Of a stretch of DNA of 64,000 nucleotides, positions 44,224 to 56,897 are shown in pieces. This DNA is from Limnanthes douglasii subsp. nivea (taxonomy: Eukaryota; Streptophyta; Magnoliopsida; Brassicales; Limnanthaceae), in the NCBI GenBank assembly GCA_036936605.1, contig JAUPFV010000005.1, positions 157,295,195 through 157,359,194 of the forward strand, given 5' to 3'. The notes beneath the pieces were generated by a model. The model was given only the letters and a program-made list of their open reading frames with translations, searched no databases and was not told where the DNA came from. Positions within the stretch are counted from its first letter, which is position 1, and every line of letters begins with the position of its first letter. The position numbers and the translations under genes are program-made.

Positions 44224-46240
44224 TTGCAGGCGTCTACTCCGGATGGGGGTAAGTTATCACCTCACTTTAAGAAATTTTTAACCGCATTATTAGCCAAGAA
44301 CTTGGATGTGTTTGCATGGAAAGCAAACGATGTTTCAGGGGTTAACCCTTCTATCATATATCACGAGTTGGCAATCAACCGATGTGTTAAGACAGTACGC
44401 CAGAAACGACGGTCTTTCTCCCTAGAAAATTAAGAGGCCATATTGGCAGAGGTGGCCAAATTATCTCGCCTCAGCCACATCAGAAAAGTGTGGTACCTTG
44501 TGTGGATCGTCAACCCAATGTTAGTATAAAAAAATGAGGTCAATGGCGAATGTGCGTTGATTTCACCGATCTTAACCAAACTTATCCTAAGGATACGTTT
44601 CCCGTGCCTCGTATCAATCAACTTGTCGATTCAACATCTAGCTGTAAGTACCTGTCATTCATGGATGCCTATTCGGGATATAATCAAATCCGACTCCACC
44701 CGTCAGATCAAGAGTACACCGCTTTTCAGACTGACTGAGGCTTACACTATTACACAGTCATGACTTTTGGATTAAAGAATGCAGAGTTGATGTAACAGCG
44801 ATTGATAAACCATATTTTTTAGGATCATTTGGGAAATCATTTTAGAGGCATATATCGACGATATGATTGTCAAAATACATACTGAAGAGCAACATTTGGA
44901 AACATTACATATCGTATTTGACTTACTCTGTCGATTCTATCTTAAGCTTAACCCGGTTAAATGTTTATTTAGGGTCGCTAGTGGTAAATTCCTCTGTTAT
45001 ATCGTGAGTCAACAGGGTATCGAGTTTGATCTTGTCTAATTACATGCAATTTTACAAATGGAACCCCCAAAGACTGTCAAAGAGGTACAGTGCCTTACAG
45101 GGCGCTTAGCAGCACTATTACGATTCATTTCTTGGGCATCAGATGAAAGTCACCTCTTTTTTGAAATCTTAAGAGAAATAAAGAAGTTCACTTGGACGGA
45201 GGAATGTGACAAGGCCTTTACCGAACTCAAGCTATATCTCACTTCACCCGAAATTTTATTTACACCAATGGTCGGTGAGCCATTGTTTTTGTACCTATCG
45301 GTATCCCCATTCTCTGTCAGTTCAATTTTACTCTATGAGCCTAACAGAGTACAAATTTCGGTGTATTATCCCAGTAAAACATTAGTAGACAGAGAAACCA
45401 GATGCCTCAACCTAAAAAAACCCACCTTGGTATTAGACACCATTGCGCGAAGAATGCATCCATAATTCTATGGGCATGTAATAATTGGGCGAATAGCTTT
45501 TCCATTGCGAGGGGTATTGCAAAAGCCTGATGTATCACGATGCCTAACTAAATGGTGTATTGAGCTCGGTGAATATGAATTATGCTTCGAACTGCGGACA
45601 GCTATTAAAGGCCAAGTCGTAGCCTATTTCCTGGTAGAATTCTCGGCCTCCATGCAGGTACCTAACAAAGAGGAGCATCAAACCATAGTGAGTGCGTTAT
45701 TGAGGTCGATGGCACATCTAGCACATCGGGCGGAGGATCTGTAGTTGTGTTACACTTCCAAATGAAGATGAGATTAAGCAAGGGATCAGGTTCAATTTCC
45801 CGGTAACAAATAATGTTGCAGACTACGAGGTCGTTTCGTGTGGCATGAAGTTAGCCTTGATTTGTGGGACGTGCAGCGTTAGGCTCAAGTCAGATTCACA
45901 GTTATTTGTTAACCAAGCTCTAGGAAACTATGATGTTAAAAAGGAAGGAATCCGAAGCTACCTTGTTATACTAAAGGAATACGAATTCAAGTTCGTCCGA
46001 GTTTCATATGAACAGGTTTCACGCTTAACGAATTATGCAGCAGATCTATTAGTTAAAACAACAGCCTCGGGGGAGAATCATTTGGTCATCCTTCAATATT
46101 TATCGACAATAGAACTAATCACCAAAAAAGAGGTTATCTACACAATCCATAACACTATTAATTGGAGACAACCTTATCTGCAATATTTGACCTCGGTTGT
46201 ATTGCCAGTTACTACAGGTGACGCTCGAGCCTTGCAATAG
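44224..46240 (+). pseudogene. Element F pol: RT and RNase H remnants, no integrase
   Basis: RT starts near 44224: LLAKNLDVFAWKANDVSGVNP, MCVDFTDLNQTYPKDTFPVPRINQL, FMDAYSGYNQI, YIDDMIVK (active site intact), then LKLNPVKCLF-like. A connection RNase H follows (EPPKTVKEVQCLTGRLAAL, FTWTEECDKAF, PLFLYLSVSPFSVSSIL, 45058-45465), then a degraded second RNase H (TKWCIELGEYELCFELRTA, LICGTCSVRLKSDSQLFVNQAL, 45845-46240). Many stops, including in KKNG. At about 46241 the sequence switches to a minus-strand gag (G), so integrase is absent. Confidence 0.82.
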
Positions 46241-47400
46241 ATTCTTCGTCAATTGTTTTTTATATCATTAAAGTTAAAGCATCTTCTTTTTTGGAATAGC
46301 TTCTTGTTTTAGAGCAACCGAAGAATTCTTTGTCACGAACGCAATCAACTTCCCATTTTCAATCAAGTATTGTATCTCTTTTTTTATTGTCACGCAATCC
46401 TTCGTATCATGCCTGATATCCTCATGATACTGACAGTATTTATTTTTTATATTCTCCCTCAGAGTTTACATTGGAAATGGTTTACAAAAATGTATCTTGA
46501 AGATAGTTACCACACACTTAGCCAATTCGGCAAAATGAGCGGGTGAGATTCACTTGTTGGGCATGGGTTGAACATATTGATGAGTGTTGACCACTGGTGC
46601 ATATTTTTTCACTCTTTAAGGTGCATGAATTATAACTTGAATAGGTGTTCGAGGTCGGACCATATTTTCTGGTTGCGATACTTGTTGTCGGATATTTGCT
46701 GGTGGCGGATTGCTTCTTATCATTGTTGGATCTTGGTAGAACTTATTCAGATTAAACTGCGACATGGATTCTAACTCTGATGCTTTCGTCTCTTCTACCA
46801 AAATTATTTTTTCTATCTCGTCCAGCAGTGCTCTGAATGTCATAGCTTGTGTTTCCGTAGCATTATCCTTCATTACCCCAAGAAGCAGTCTCATTCGAAA
46901 CGCAACCAGAGCCACTTTTTCCTCACATATTCCATGTCTGTTATCACTTGGAGAAAACATTTTGTATATTCTTTGAGACTTTCCCCTACCTTTTTCCTAC
47001 AATAGATTATCATATCCTCATTCGCACATAAATTTTTTCTTCCCACAAAATGTTGGCAAAACATGCTCCAAAACATATCAAAATTATTGATATAACCTTG
47101 AGGCAAACGATTATACCATTTTGATACAACATTCTTGAAAGTTTGAGAAAGACTCCTACACAACAGTTTATCATCATCATCGTAATTAATCATAAATTTT
47201 TTGAATTGTTCGATATGGATATTCGGGTCTTGTGTTCCATCAAGCTTTTCTACTTTAGAAATATCAAACCACTTTGGAAGGTGATCAGACAAAATTTCCG
47301 GGGAGATAATAGACGATCTTCAATTATGACCCACTTTATACGCACTTCCCCCCGGACCTCCATTGACTACTGCATATAAACCTACCTCGGATGGAAAAGT
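46241..47400 (-). pseudogene. Element G gag fragment, minus strand
   Basis: Minus-strand reading from the right: LPKWFDISKVEKLDGTQDPN, EQFKKFMINYDDDDKLLCRS, KWYNRLPQGYINNFDMFW, ESLKEYTKCFLQVI (gag core, 46891-47292). After a frameshift: FRMRLLLGVMKDNATE and a basic/proline linker (46616-46960). The knuckle CQYHEDIRHDTKDC lies at about 46395-46440, followed by IQYLIENGKL. It stops at about 46241 where F pol is joined. Protease, pol and the far LTR are missing. Confidence 0.8.
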
Positions 47401-48128
47401 AAAGTGACTACTCACACGGTATTCATGGTTATGACTACCAGACTGAATTTGCATACGACGAGTTACATGTTGTTGTCAAGTTACATTCAACTCTTTATCG
47501 GGCTCTTTGAGTAAATTTTTTTCTTTCCGTGAATGTACTTTCCCTTCCCTGAACCCTTTGTTCCCCAAACATCTTGATGAATATCTCTATGTCTCATTGA
47601 ATCTCTCTTTCTGTATTTTGTTTTATGTCGGGTATCCATTTTTGAGAACAAATATGCATTTGCGCTATAAGACGAGTATTCAATGGATTCCGTTGACTCG
47701 TAGTGGTTTCCAGATATTTATCTTATTTTAGAATATCGATGAGTTTTTCTCTCACGCTTCTCTTTGGACCGAGAAACGTTTTGCACTTGGTCTGCTCCTA
47801 TCATTCGTTCTCATCAGACCTCGGACTTAATTTTCCGTGAATTGATTAGTGCTTCTTTTTCCACATTCAACCTCTCAATACCTTCCAATAATTATTTCCA
47901 TCGAGCTACCAAGATAGATTCTTCGAGAAGATCTTCATCATATCGATCGTTATTGTTTCCTTCGTTTGTTACTTGTTCCTCGATCATGAGATCTCCAGAT
48001 GAATCTCTGATCGCATGGTTTTTCGGATCAGCCTCTAGCTCTTCGTGAACTTCTGTATTCATTACTCTTACAATGTTTTTAGATTAATATTATGGTTTTG
48101 GAACAACGATTTCGGGTACCAATCACCT
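47401..48128 (-). other. Element G leader and gag N-terminus (decayed)
   Basis: Lies between the gag core and primer site of G on the minus strand. Short frames only; no domain recognised. Confidence 0.5.
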
Positions 48129-48145
48129 TCCCACAGACGGCGCCA
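48129..48145 (-). promoter_or_regulatory. Element G primer-binding site
   Basis: Minus-strand TGGCGCCGTCTGTGGGA next to the LTR end. It differs from the TGGCGACC type of A-D, supporting a separate family. Confidence 0.7.
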
Positions 48146-48146
48146 C

Positions 48147-48395
48147 TGATGGATTCATATACTTTTTAGTTATTAATACTATTAAAAATATGTTCGTATG
48201 AGAGTATCCGTCGTAGAAATGTTTGTATGCGGATAATTCTAGAGAGAGAAAAACTGAATGAGTAATGAGAGAAAGAGAAAAAAATAATAAATGTAGCAAT
48301 CATTGACTAATCATTGGACCATTTCCCCAAAAAGGTAATGCATTTTATATAATACATAAGGTAGGTTTTGAATTTACATATTTACCCTCTCATCA
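48147..48395 (-). repeat. Element G LTR
   Basis: 249 bp, ends TGATG…CATCA (5-bp inverted ends), TATA-like TTATATAAAA on the minus strand near 48350. The left edge is one base from the primer site. No partner LTR in the window, so the right edge rests on the inverted ends only. Confidence 0.6.
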
Positions 48396-48690
48396 ATGGA
48401 TCTTCTCACCTTACTCATTTACTATTTATAAACAAGTTTACTAGTTATTACATAAGACCCCCTCAATCATTATGTTTGCTTTAGTTTAGTTCTTGACATT
48501 TAATCATATAAATTTAAAACTTTTGTTCATTATATTAATTCTTATTCTTCACCCTTTTTTCTCCCCTTATCAGTTCTAAAATAAATATTGGCATATTGTA
48601 CATGATCAGTCACTAGAAAATATAGACAATGTAAGATGTGTGGCATATATAAAGACTCATCCACTAGAATTTAAGAAATAGTACTCGCAA
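48396..48690. other. AT-rich DNA
   Basis: No gene or repeat recognised. Confidence 0.5.
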
Positions 48691-48699
48691 AATAAAAAT

Positions 48700-50640
48700 A
48701 AGACTCTTACAAAATATGTTGCTACAGTAGCACTAATAAACAAATATTGTACAAAATTTTATTACAAAAACAAACCCAAACAAGAGATCTAGGTTGTAAA
48801 AAAAACAATTGTAGAACTACTACCATAACCAATATCAAAATCAACAAATATGGGATCACCTCTCTTAGGCACGTCACATCTTTCTTAGCACCACGTCCTT
48901 CACTATCTTCAACCTGATCCCCACCATCGTTATCCTCAAGTCTTTCAATCGCGTCACAAATATATCTATCCATATCAGTCAACTTTGATGACGGAGGAAT
49001 ATAACCAGAAGGTTCATCAGTCCAAATCAAAGTCTATGGCCACTACATTTTTGGGATGTTTCATTATATATAATAAAAATTAACATCAGTGTGAATTGTG
49101 CTTCCGTAACAGCTTCTTAGGCACAAGAAATTAGAAGAAATTTATACTTTTCAAAATCAACAGATCGAGTTTTACACTTAGTAGCAAGCTCATTTAGCAC
49201 GATAGCATACTTGGCCGATATAGAATCCATATATTGGCACAAATATTCCAAATAGAATGTGGCAACATCACTTTCATCTATAACTTGTACAACCATCTTT
49301 TGCAAATTTTCCCAAGTCCTCTCTGCAACAGAAAGTTGAACTTATAGGGCCAAAGTATGCTTTTTATATAAAGATATCTCAAATGACTTATCTTCTAAAT
49401 TAAAGGTTTTAGATTCTACCTGAAATGATAAATATTTCACCATTTTCACTTTCTAATAACATTTTTTGTAATTGTTTCTCTTTTTCTCTTATTACTAGCA
49501 GCCAAAGATTTCTTAAAGTAAAAATTCTAATCTATAGAATAAGAAGCACCATGAAACAACGACTGAAGATCTGATAAATAACTTGAGGGATTCACTTGGG
49601 TATGATAACATATCATCAACCCATTAAATATAAGTTGCAAAGAAAACACATGAAATAAAACTCATGATATGATAAAGAAAATCATCATAACAGTATACCA
49701 ATAATTACCCCGAACTCAAGATTCAAATGAGGATTGGCGTATTCCAATGGATAAGTATCGGTAGGTAAAATCTCTTACATAGTTAAATCTCTAAATGAAA
49801 CAACTACTTCAGGAATACGGTCAATTGGAAGAAGGAAATAAAAATAAACATCGGTTTCCAATCTCAGAGAACATGAAGTATTATGTTATAAACCTTCAAG
49901 ACAAGTAACAATAGTTGTAGGTTCAGAGGTAGCAACTAAATCATCAATAGATGAAGCAAGGGTACAAGTAAGCCCAACCACTCGTTTTTTTACAAATAAT
50001 CAAGTCACAATCTTGATTAGTAAGAAAATTAGCTTTGATAACAATATTGTTACCCAAAGACCATATATTAGGTTTTAAAAAAATACCACATATCGATTTT
50101 AAACAATTAAGCTCGGTGATAACATAAGTAATCATTTAGTCATTAACAAGCAAATAGTCAGTCATAGTCGGAATAATAATTTTAGTGCTTAAGACATCAG
50201 AAGATACAAAATTATCTTTTAAAAATGTGAATTTGCATCTCACTGAAGAAGATGAGATAGAAACAATAGCAACAATTGTTGAAAAATTAACAAAAATAGA
50301 AATAATGCCTTGTTCATCTGATACATAGTTCAAATGTACATAATTTCAAAACAAAACTACTTAAATTTTGAGTAATAAATAAAACCATAAATTATTTGGA
50401 CATTTACGCCTCTTAAAAGAATATGATTATTCATTATTGTTATTTTTTCCAGATCTAGGGGTACAAGTTACCACATTTGATCTACTAAAAACGGTAATTA
50501 ATGAATCACGTGATGCAGTAAAACGACAACGAAGACGCTTCTGGAAAGAAAGTCTTTCCAGTGGTTTGTTATCTAAAACCTCTTCAAGGTATAAGTCTTA
50601 GTCGTAATACACTATGAAAGATTAGGATAACAAATCCCCC
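48700..50640 (-). pseudogene. Unrecognised decayed coding-like block
   Basis: On the minus strand, short frames with non-AT-driven protein composition follow each other: RLRCRFTASRDSLITVFSRS (about 50520), NIWSLGNNIVIKANFLTNQD (about 50020), DVYFYFLLPIDRIPEVVVSF (about 49840), YHTQVNPSSYLSDLQSLFHG (about 49580), WENLQKMVVQVIDESDVATF (49305 down), KTRSVDFEKYKFLLISCA, and DRYICDAIERLEDNDGGDQV (about 48990). They may be exons and stop-broken parts of one gene or of a transposon-carried gene. I recognise no family and no catalytic motif. Confidence 0.3.
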
Positions 50641-51764
50641 CTCATAACTATGGTGCTCCATAACTTAGATTTCAAAAAACAAATGGTACCAAAATTGAAA
50701 CACATGAGTACTTAATTTTTTTTGCTTCATTTACAAAGGTACAACACCTTTTGTGCACAAACTGGTATGTACTAAGGACAAGGGTAATCTTAGTTGAATG
50801 ATCTACAAAACATAAAAAAAAAATCTTTAAAACAACCGCAAGAAAACTCCAATTATATATTCAAGGTAATAATTACTTACGAGTAGCAGCAAAAATGATT
50901 ATTAGTATTTTATGTAAAATTACTCGTACATGCCAAAATAAATAACAGTAAAAGCCAACATTGGGAAGATAATTGGCTCAAACATAGTTGAGTGACTTAA
51001 ACAAATTTGAAAATATCTTTATCTAAGGAAAATCAAAGTTCTCAATCAAACAAATAAGTGAAGAAAACAATTTCATTCTCTAAAGCATCGCTATAAGTTT
51101 CCAATTTTATGGGTGATCGGAGATTGACATTGTGGGGAATAACTCAATTTTTATATATCTGCTTAACTTATACCCCAGAGAATATGGTGTACGAACATGT
51201 TTGTAAACTAGTCGGTTGATATGGATCCAACCAACAAATAACGGATTCACGCCAATGACAAACATAGTTACTACCATCAAAATTTTAAAAACTATAAGCG
51301 GCCTTTTTTGGAAAAAAAGCGTGTACAACATGGTAAAAATCGCTTTGTCATTAGAAAAAAGCAAACTTGATAATTTTATAGAGAGAAATAATAGAAGATA
51401 AGAAAAATGTATACGAGAGAAAAAAAAAAGAAAAGAAAAATCAAGAATCGAAATAAAACGATACATAAATTAAAAAGAGATAATCAAATATCAATCATTA
51501 ATGTCATAGTAAATTAATTGCCTTAATATTATAAAAAATACATTTAAGATATATTTATTATAACATTATATATAAATAAAGATTTAACATCAATTATTAA
51601 CATAACATTTTTTTTTCTTTTTTATACATTTTTACTCTTAAACTGTTACTTAACTTATTCACAAAGTAATCTATATCTCTGTTAAAGTGAACGATCACAA
51701 AATATTCACATAAACATAAACTAATAAATATTAATCGTTACCTCATAATATTAAGTTGATATTG
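50641..51764. other. AT-rich intergenic DNA
   Basis: No supported gene. A minus-strand frame at 51107-51466 is a T-rich hydrophobic translation without recognisable features. Confidence 0.5.
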
Positions 51765-54700
51765 TTACTATCACCTATGTCAAATATACCGGAATCCAGA
51801 GAATTGAACTATGGAATCATTTTGAAGAGATTTATGTCAGCAACAAAGAATGGCTTATTGTTGGAGACTTCAATGTTATCTCGAATGCCTCTGAACAGTT
51901 GGCTTACAAAACATAAGATTTGAGAGCCATTGATGACTTTAATAACATGATTTTAGATTTCCAATTAAAGGATCCAGATTACACTAGATCCAAGTATACA
52001 TAGTCAAACAGCACCAAATGGAAAAGGACTTGATGGGACTTTAATAAATACATCTTAGAGAGAAATATTTGATATCACAGAGGTGAAATATTTGGCCAGA
52101 ACTGGCACATATCATTCACTTTTGTGTATCACAATATCAACCATTTTCTCTAAGCATAAATCTTCTTTTGAATTCCAAATTATGTGGCTGCTTCATAATG
52201 ACTTCCTTCAATATGTTGAAAATTTTGAAAAAAATCATATGTTAGATTAACCTTTAACTATATTTTAGGGCAAGTTAAAAGACATAAACAATATCTTAAA
52301 ATCTGGAATATTAAAGTTTCAGTAACATATTTGATAGTATTTCAACTTCCGAAATCAATGTTCAACATGCTGACCATTTCTTAGAAGTTTTAAACAAATC
52401 AGAAAATCAAATAAAATTATCTAAGGCTAGCGTTGTTCACTTAAATCTTCTTGCAAGAGAAGATATGTTTTGGGAACAAAAAATCTCTTCTTAATTGGGT
52501 AAAAACGGTGACTAAAACATTAAAGCGTTCCACAATTTTGTTAAAAAGACAAAAAAGAAACAAAATTCATGGCATAATAATAAATGACCAATTGACTGAA
52601 GATCAGTCCCAAATTTCATCATTTGTCATTGATCGTTTCATAAATCTATTAAATTTCCAGTCAAGTAGCACTAATCTAGATGAATTTAATGACTTAATTC
52701 CTCATGTAATTACTGACCATGATAATGAGATGCTCCTTATCCCTCCTGATGATGATGAGATTCGATATAACATCAAATCTCTTAGCATTAATAGTGTTCC
52801 TAGATTTGATGGCTTCAACTCCAGGTTTTACACTACTTGTTAGCATGTAATTAAATCTGAATTACGTGATGCCATTATAGAATACTTCACTAGAAACATT
52901 GCTCCACCTAACATTTATGTCACTGCAATTTTCTAAATTCCTAAAAAGGAATCTCCTTCATTCTAGCATGACTACAGACCTATTAGGTTGTGTAAAGTCT
53001 TTAATAGAGTCATCTCTAACATAATCAACACTAAACTAGCATCAGTTCTTCCCAAAATCATCTCACATGAACAATGTGGTTTTGTCAATAATAGAAATAT
53101 CAAGGGCAACATTATTTTTAATCTTGACATGGCCAAGGCATTTGACAGAGTTCCTTCTAAATTTATCTCCACTATAATGAATATATTTGGCTTCAATGAT
53201 AAAGTAATTGAGTTAATTAGAAAAGGTATATATAATGTCAACTTTTATATACTTATTAATGGACCCTCATGGATACTTAAAATATAGCATGCTTTAAGGC
53301 AAGGTGGCCCATTATCACCCAACCTTTTCAGCATTGCAGAAGAATATCTCTTAAGAGTTTTGAAAAATATCTTCATTTCCAACAACTTAATGTATTACTC
53401 TGCCATAGGCTCTATCAAAATTCCTTGTTTTATTTATGATGATGATGTAATCATCTTGATGAATAGTTTTTTAAATAATATCGAAAAAATTTAGCGAATT
53501 CCTTGATCATTACCAATATATATTTGGTCAGCTAATTAACACTCATCAACTGTATTTGTCTCATTAAAAAATATGAACATAAATAGAATCACTGCCATTA
53601 AAAACACATATGGTTTCTCTCATAGCTTCCTTCCCTTTAAATACTTAGGCATCATCATTCAAAAATATAACTATATCAATCTTTATGATGACCTTGTATC
53701 TAAAATAAGAAATAAACTTATGGAGTGGGACAATAAATCTCTTTCATTTGGTGGCATTGATATTAGTTCAATCTGTCTTTATGGTTGTTCCTTTTTTCTT
53801 CACGCATAGTAGCTATATTCCCAAAACTACCATCTAATTATATGGTCTAACCTCTTTTCTATTTGCAAAACATTTGATAAAAATAGTTTGAATATCAGAA
53901 AGCTTTCTGATACTCGAAACACCTTCTTTTGTCACATATGAATGAATTTCAGAGATAATAAATCTCTTTAGGCTCAGTTGATGCATTCCATTTAATGTCC
54001 CTCTTCTCATCCTCTTTAAATAAACATTAAATCTAATGATTCCAAACTTTGGAAAATAATTTTTAAAGTTAGAACCACTGGTGAATAATATGTAGTTTGA
54101 ATGTTGGTAAAGGCCATATTGACTTTTGGTTAGAAAAATTAAATAACCATCAACCTTTCATCACTCTTTTTTTGAATGATGAGAATAATAAGTGGTATAA
54201 AGGCGCCTTGATTTCTAAATTCTAGTCAAATGGTTTATGGAACCTTGACCTTTTCAGAAATCAAATTATCCCCTCTGACATCAAGAGAATTTCTAAAATC
54301 TCCTTAACTAATTCCAATGAAGACTCCATCATTTGGAAACTATCCAATATTGGTTCCTTCTCTCTTAAGAAAACTTGGCAAACATTGAGAACTATCCATC
54401 CAAAAACTATTATACACTCTAAAATTTAGAATCATATGACCCCTAAGAAGTGCTCCTTCTTCTTATGGAGACTTATTAATTGGTTCATTTATGTTGATAA
54501 CATCCTGGAACACAAAAACGTTTCGTTAAGATGTAAATCCCAACACTGTCCAAACTCATAAACTATTTTTCACTTTTGAATGCCAAATATCTTGGGAAGT
54601 ATGACAGTAATTCGCATGACTATTTGGCATTCTAACTGGCCATCACATGTCTCTTAACCACATGACACATTCATGGTTCATGTCTACAAACAAAATCACT

Positions 54701-55796
54701 CATATAAGAATAATCATTTATCCCATATATTGGACAATTTGGACAACTCACAACAATTTAAAATATAAAGGCAAATTATGTTCTTCCAAAATCTTAATAA
54801 GCAAAAGCAAATCCTACTTATTCAACTTAGATATTCTTAACCTCCTCAACTACTCCCACTGGTTTGATGACTTAAAAGTAGCCAAAGAACTTGGTTGCTT
54901 TAATTATATAACTACTCTCAAACCTTCAATTGTAGTTAAATGGATCCCTCATTTAAACAATCGTATTAAGGTGAATTGTGATGTTGCTCGTACTCTCATT
55001 GGTGAATCCATCAATGGACTTATTCTTAAAAATTATACTTGCAATCTCATCAAAGCTATTGGCCATTTATATGGAGATAACATGGCCTTGATTGTTGAGT
55101 TTAGAGCCTTGATTGATGGTTTACTGTTCTCATACACTTATAACCTAATACAAGTAGACATTGAAACTCATTCTTTATTGATAATTGAGATGTTAGGATA
55201 TGGGTTAGCTCCTTGGTTTCTTATATCGCTAATGAATTGTTGTAGAAAGCTTATTAGGCCTCAAATGACTTTAAAACATGTCTTTCGTGATGAAAATCGT
55301 GTTGCAAATTGGATTTTCAAATAGGTAATAAAATCCAAATCAGATTGTGAATTCAACCTCTTTCAAGCTCATGCTTCCCTCAAAGCCATAATATATATAG
55401 AAAGCGTAAATTTAGGTTACTTGAGACTTAATAAATAACATTGCATAATATTTTTTGTCTACTAACATTGTATGACAGGTGATATCCTAACCACCATCTC
55501 CAACATATTTAATTTTTCAGGTTATACTATATTTTGCAGGTACTGTACAAGGATCTTTCAATGGACTTCAAAAATAAAGTTTATTATGGAGAAGCTTTCA
55601 ATGATCAGATGACTTATCTTTAATGTTGTATTTAGAAGATTGACAATCAATCCGGCTTCAAAAACTTAGAAGATTTGATTTCATCATTCATATGGGTGTA
55701 TATTTTTAATTTTGTAACATTCTCAAATTAAATAAACTTATCTCATATTAGTAATGTTTTTTATAAATAATAATAATAATAATGATAATAATACAA
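51765..55796 (+). mobile_element. LINE (L1-type), 5'-truncated, inactive
   Basis: About 4 kb of one LINE ORF2 in plus orientation, broken by stops. At 51840 the C-terminal endonuclease motif WLIVGDFNVISNASEQ marks the apurinic-type endonuclease. RT N-terminal part 52451-52843 (DDDEIRYNIKSLSINSVPRF). RT core 52988-53500: EQCGFVNNRNIKGN, LDMAKAFDRV, PLSPNLFSI, with the active site read as IYDDDVI instead of the usual F/Y-A-D-D. zf-RVT linker region 54300-54600; RNase H 54940-55320 (WIPHLNNRIKVNCDVA, DIETHSLL, HVFRDENRVANW). Ends in a TAA/TGA-rich tail (55769-55795). TGATATTG at 51757-51764 and 55797-55804 is a candidate 8-bp target duplication. Confidence 0.85.
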
Positions 55797-55804
55797 TGAT
55801 ATTG

Positions 55805-56090
55805 AAGCGTCCGATAGAAATTTAAAAAAATAAAACTTAATATTTTCCGGTTTCAGTTTAACTAATATCCATCCATCCGCCCGCATCTCTTTAGCCACAT
55901 TCGAAATATATTATGCACCGTTGTCTGGTGCATCCGCAATCATCTCGAAGGACCAAAAGTTGGTAGTGTAGTATAACGAAAATGACTACCACGTATTAAA
56001 TATTGGTAAACAGATCATAAATTAAAGAGTACACTTGCACATGCTAGTTAAATGCCAAAAGTAGAAAGAGAATAGTGTGGACATCTCCCT
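55805..56090. other. Upstream region of the SEC14 gene
   Basis: About 285 bp between the LINE and the CT-rich leader. No convincing TATA box was picked out. The LINE insertion therefore lies within a few hundred bases of the probable promoter. Confidence 0.5.
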
Positions 56091-56874
56091 ATGTAGAGCC
56101 CAAACAGATCCGCTTTTCATTTAAAATTACAGTAAATTGTATTTCTCTCTCTTCATTCATTTCACGCAGCCAAACAAACTACTCTGTCTTCTTTCTCCCT
56201 TTCCCTCTCCCTCTCCCTCTCCCTCTCTTTAGTTTGCTCATCAGTTACGACTCACCACCGAGTCAAACGAAACGCTCTCTCTAGATCAAGGTACATTTCT
56301 CAATTCCGATATATACATTCAGCCGAAATCACTTCAGTTTCGGTTATTACTTTGCATTCTATCGGATCACGTTATACGATTGCATTTGACATCATTTGGT
56401 TGATTGTCACTTCTTTATACATTGTTGATGGCTAATCCAATTGAGCTAGATTTCGATATGCTTAGTGTTTATTATCGTGTTCTTTGTTTAACACTATGGA
56501 GTTTGATTAATTTTACATGAACTGTTAACATTTCATTGATTCGTGACTGTTAGGTGTGAATCTCTTTGCATCGTTACTCTGATTGTTCGATTACTCTTGA
56601 TTTTTTCATCTGGATTTCGATATTATCTGTTAGTGAGGTGAAAGAAATGGAGTTTTGGAAGAAAATTTGATACATCGTAACAAACTGAAGATGATTATGA
56701 GTGCTTATCTAATCGGGATTGTTTTGGTTACATGCAAATTGTGGTTTTCTGTTTGGTGATCTAGCTTTTGAAATGCTATAACATGTGATTGATTTTTCTT
56801 TGGTTAATCTGATTCTTGAATATTTGGGATCTGTAAGTATGTACTGAATCGGCTTCGTGAAGGTGTTTGGTTAG
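56091..56874 (+). other. 5' UTR exon and leader intron of the SEC14 gene
   Basis: A pyrimidine-rich leader (CCCTCT repeats, about 56203-56227) ends at CTAGATCAAG|GTACAT (donor at 56291). The acceptor TTTGGTTAG (AG at 56873-56874) lies 23 bp before the ATG at 56898. A T-rich leader intron of about 580 nt is common in plant housekeeping genes. The transcription start is not determined. Confidence 0.65.
56203..56227. repeat. (CCCTCT)n microsatellite in the 5' leader
   Basis: About four hexamer units in the presumed 5' UTR of the SEC14 gene. Confidence 0.85.
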
Positions 56875-56897
56875 AACTTGAGCATTGTTAAGAAACA

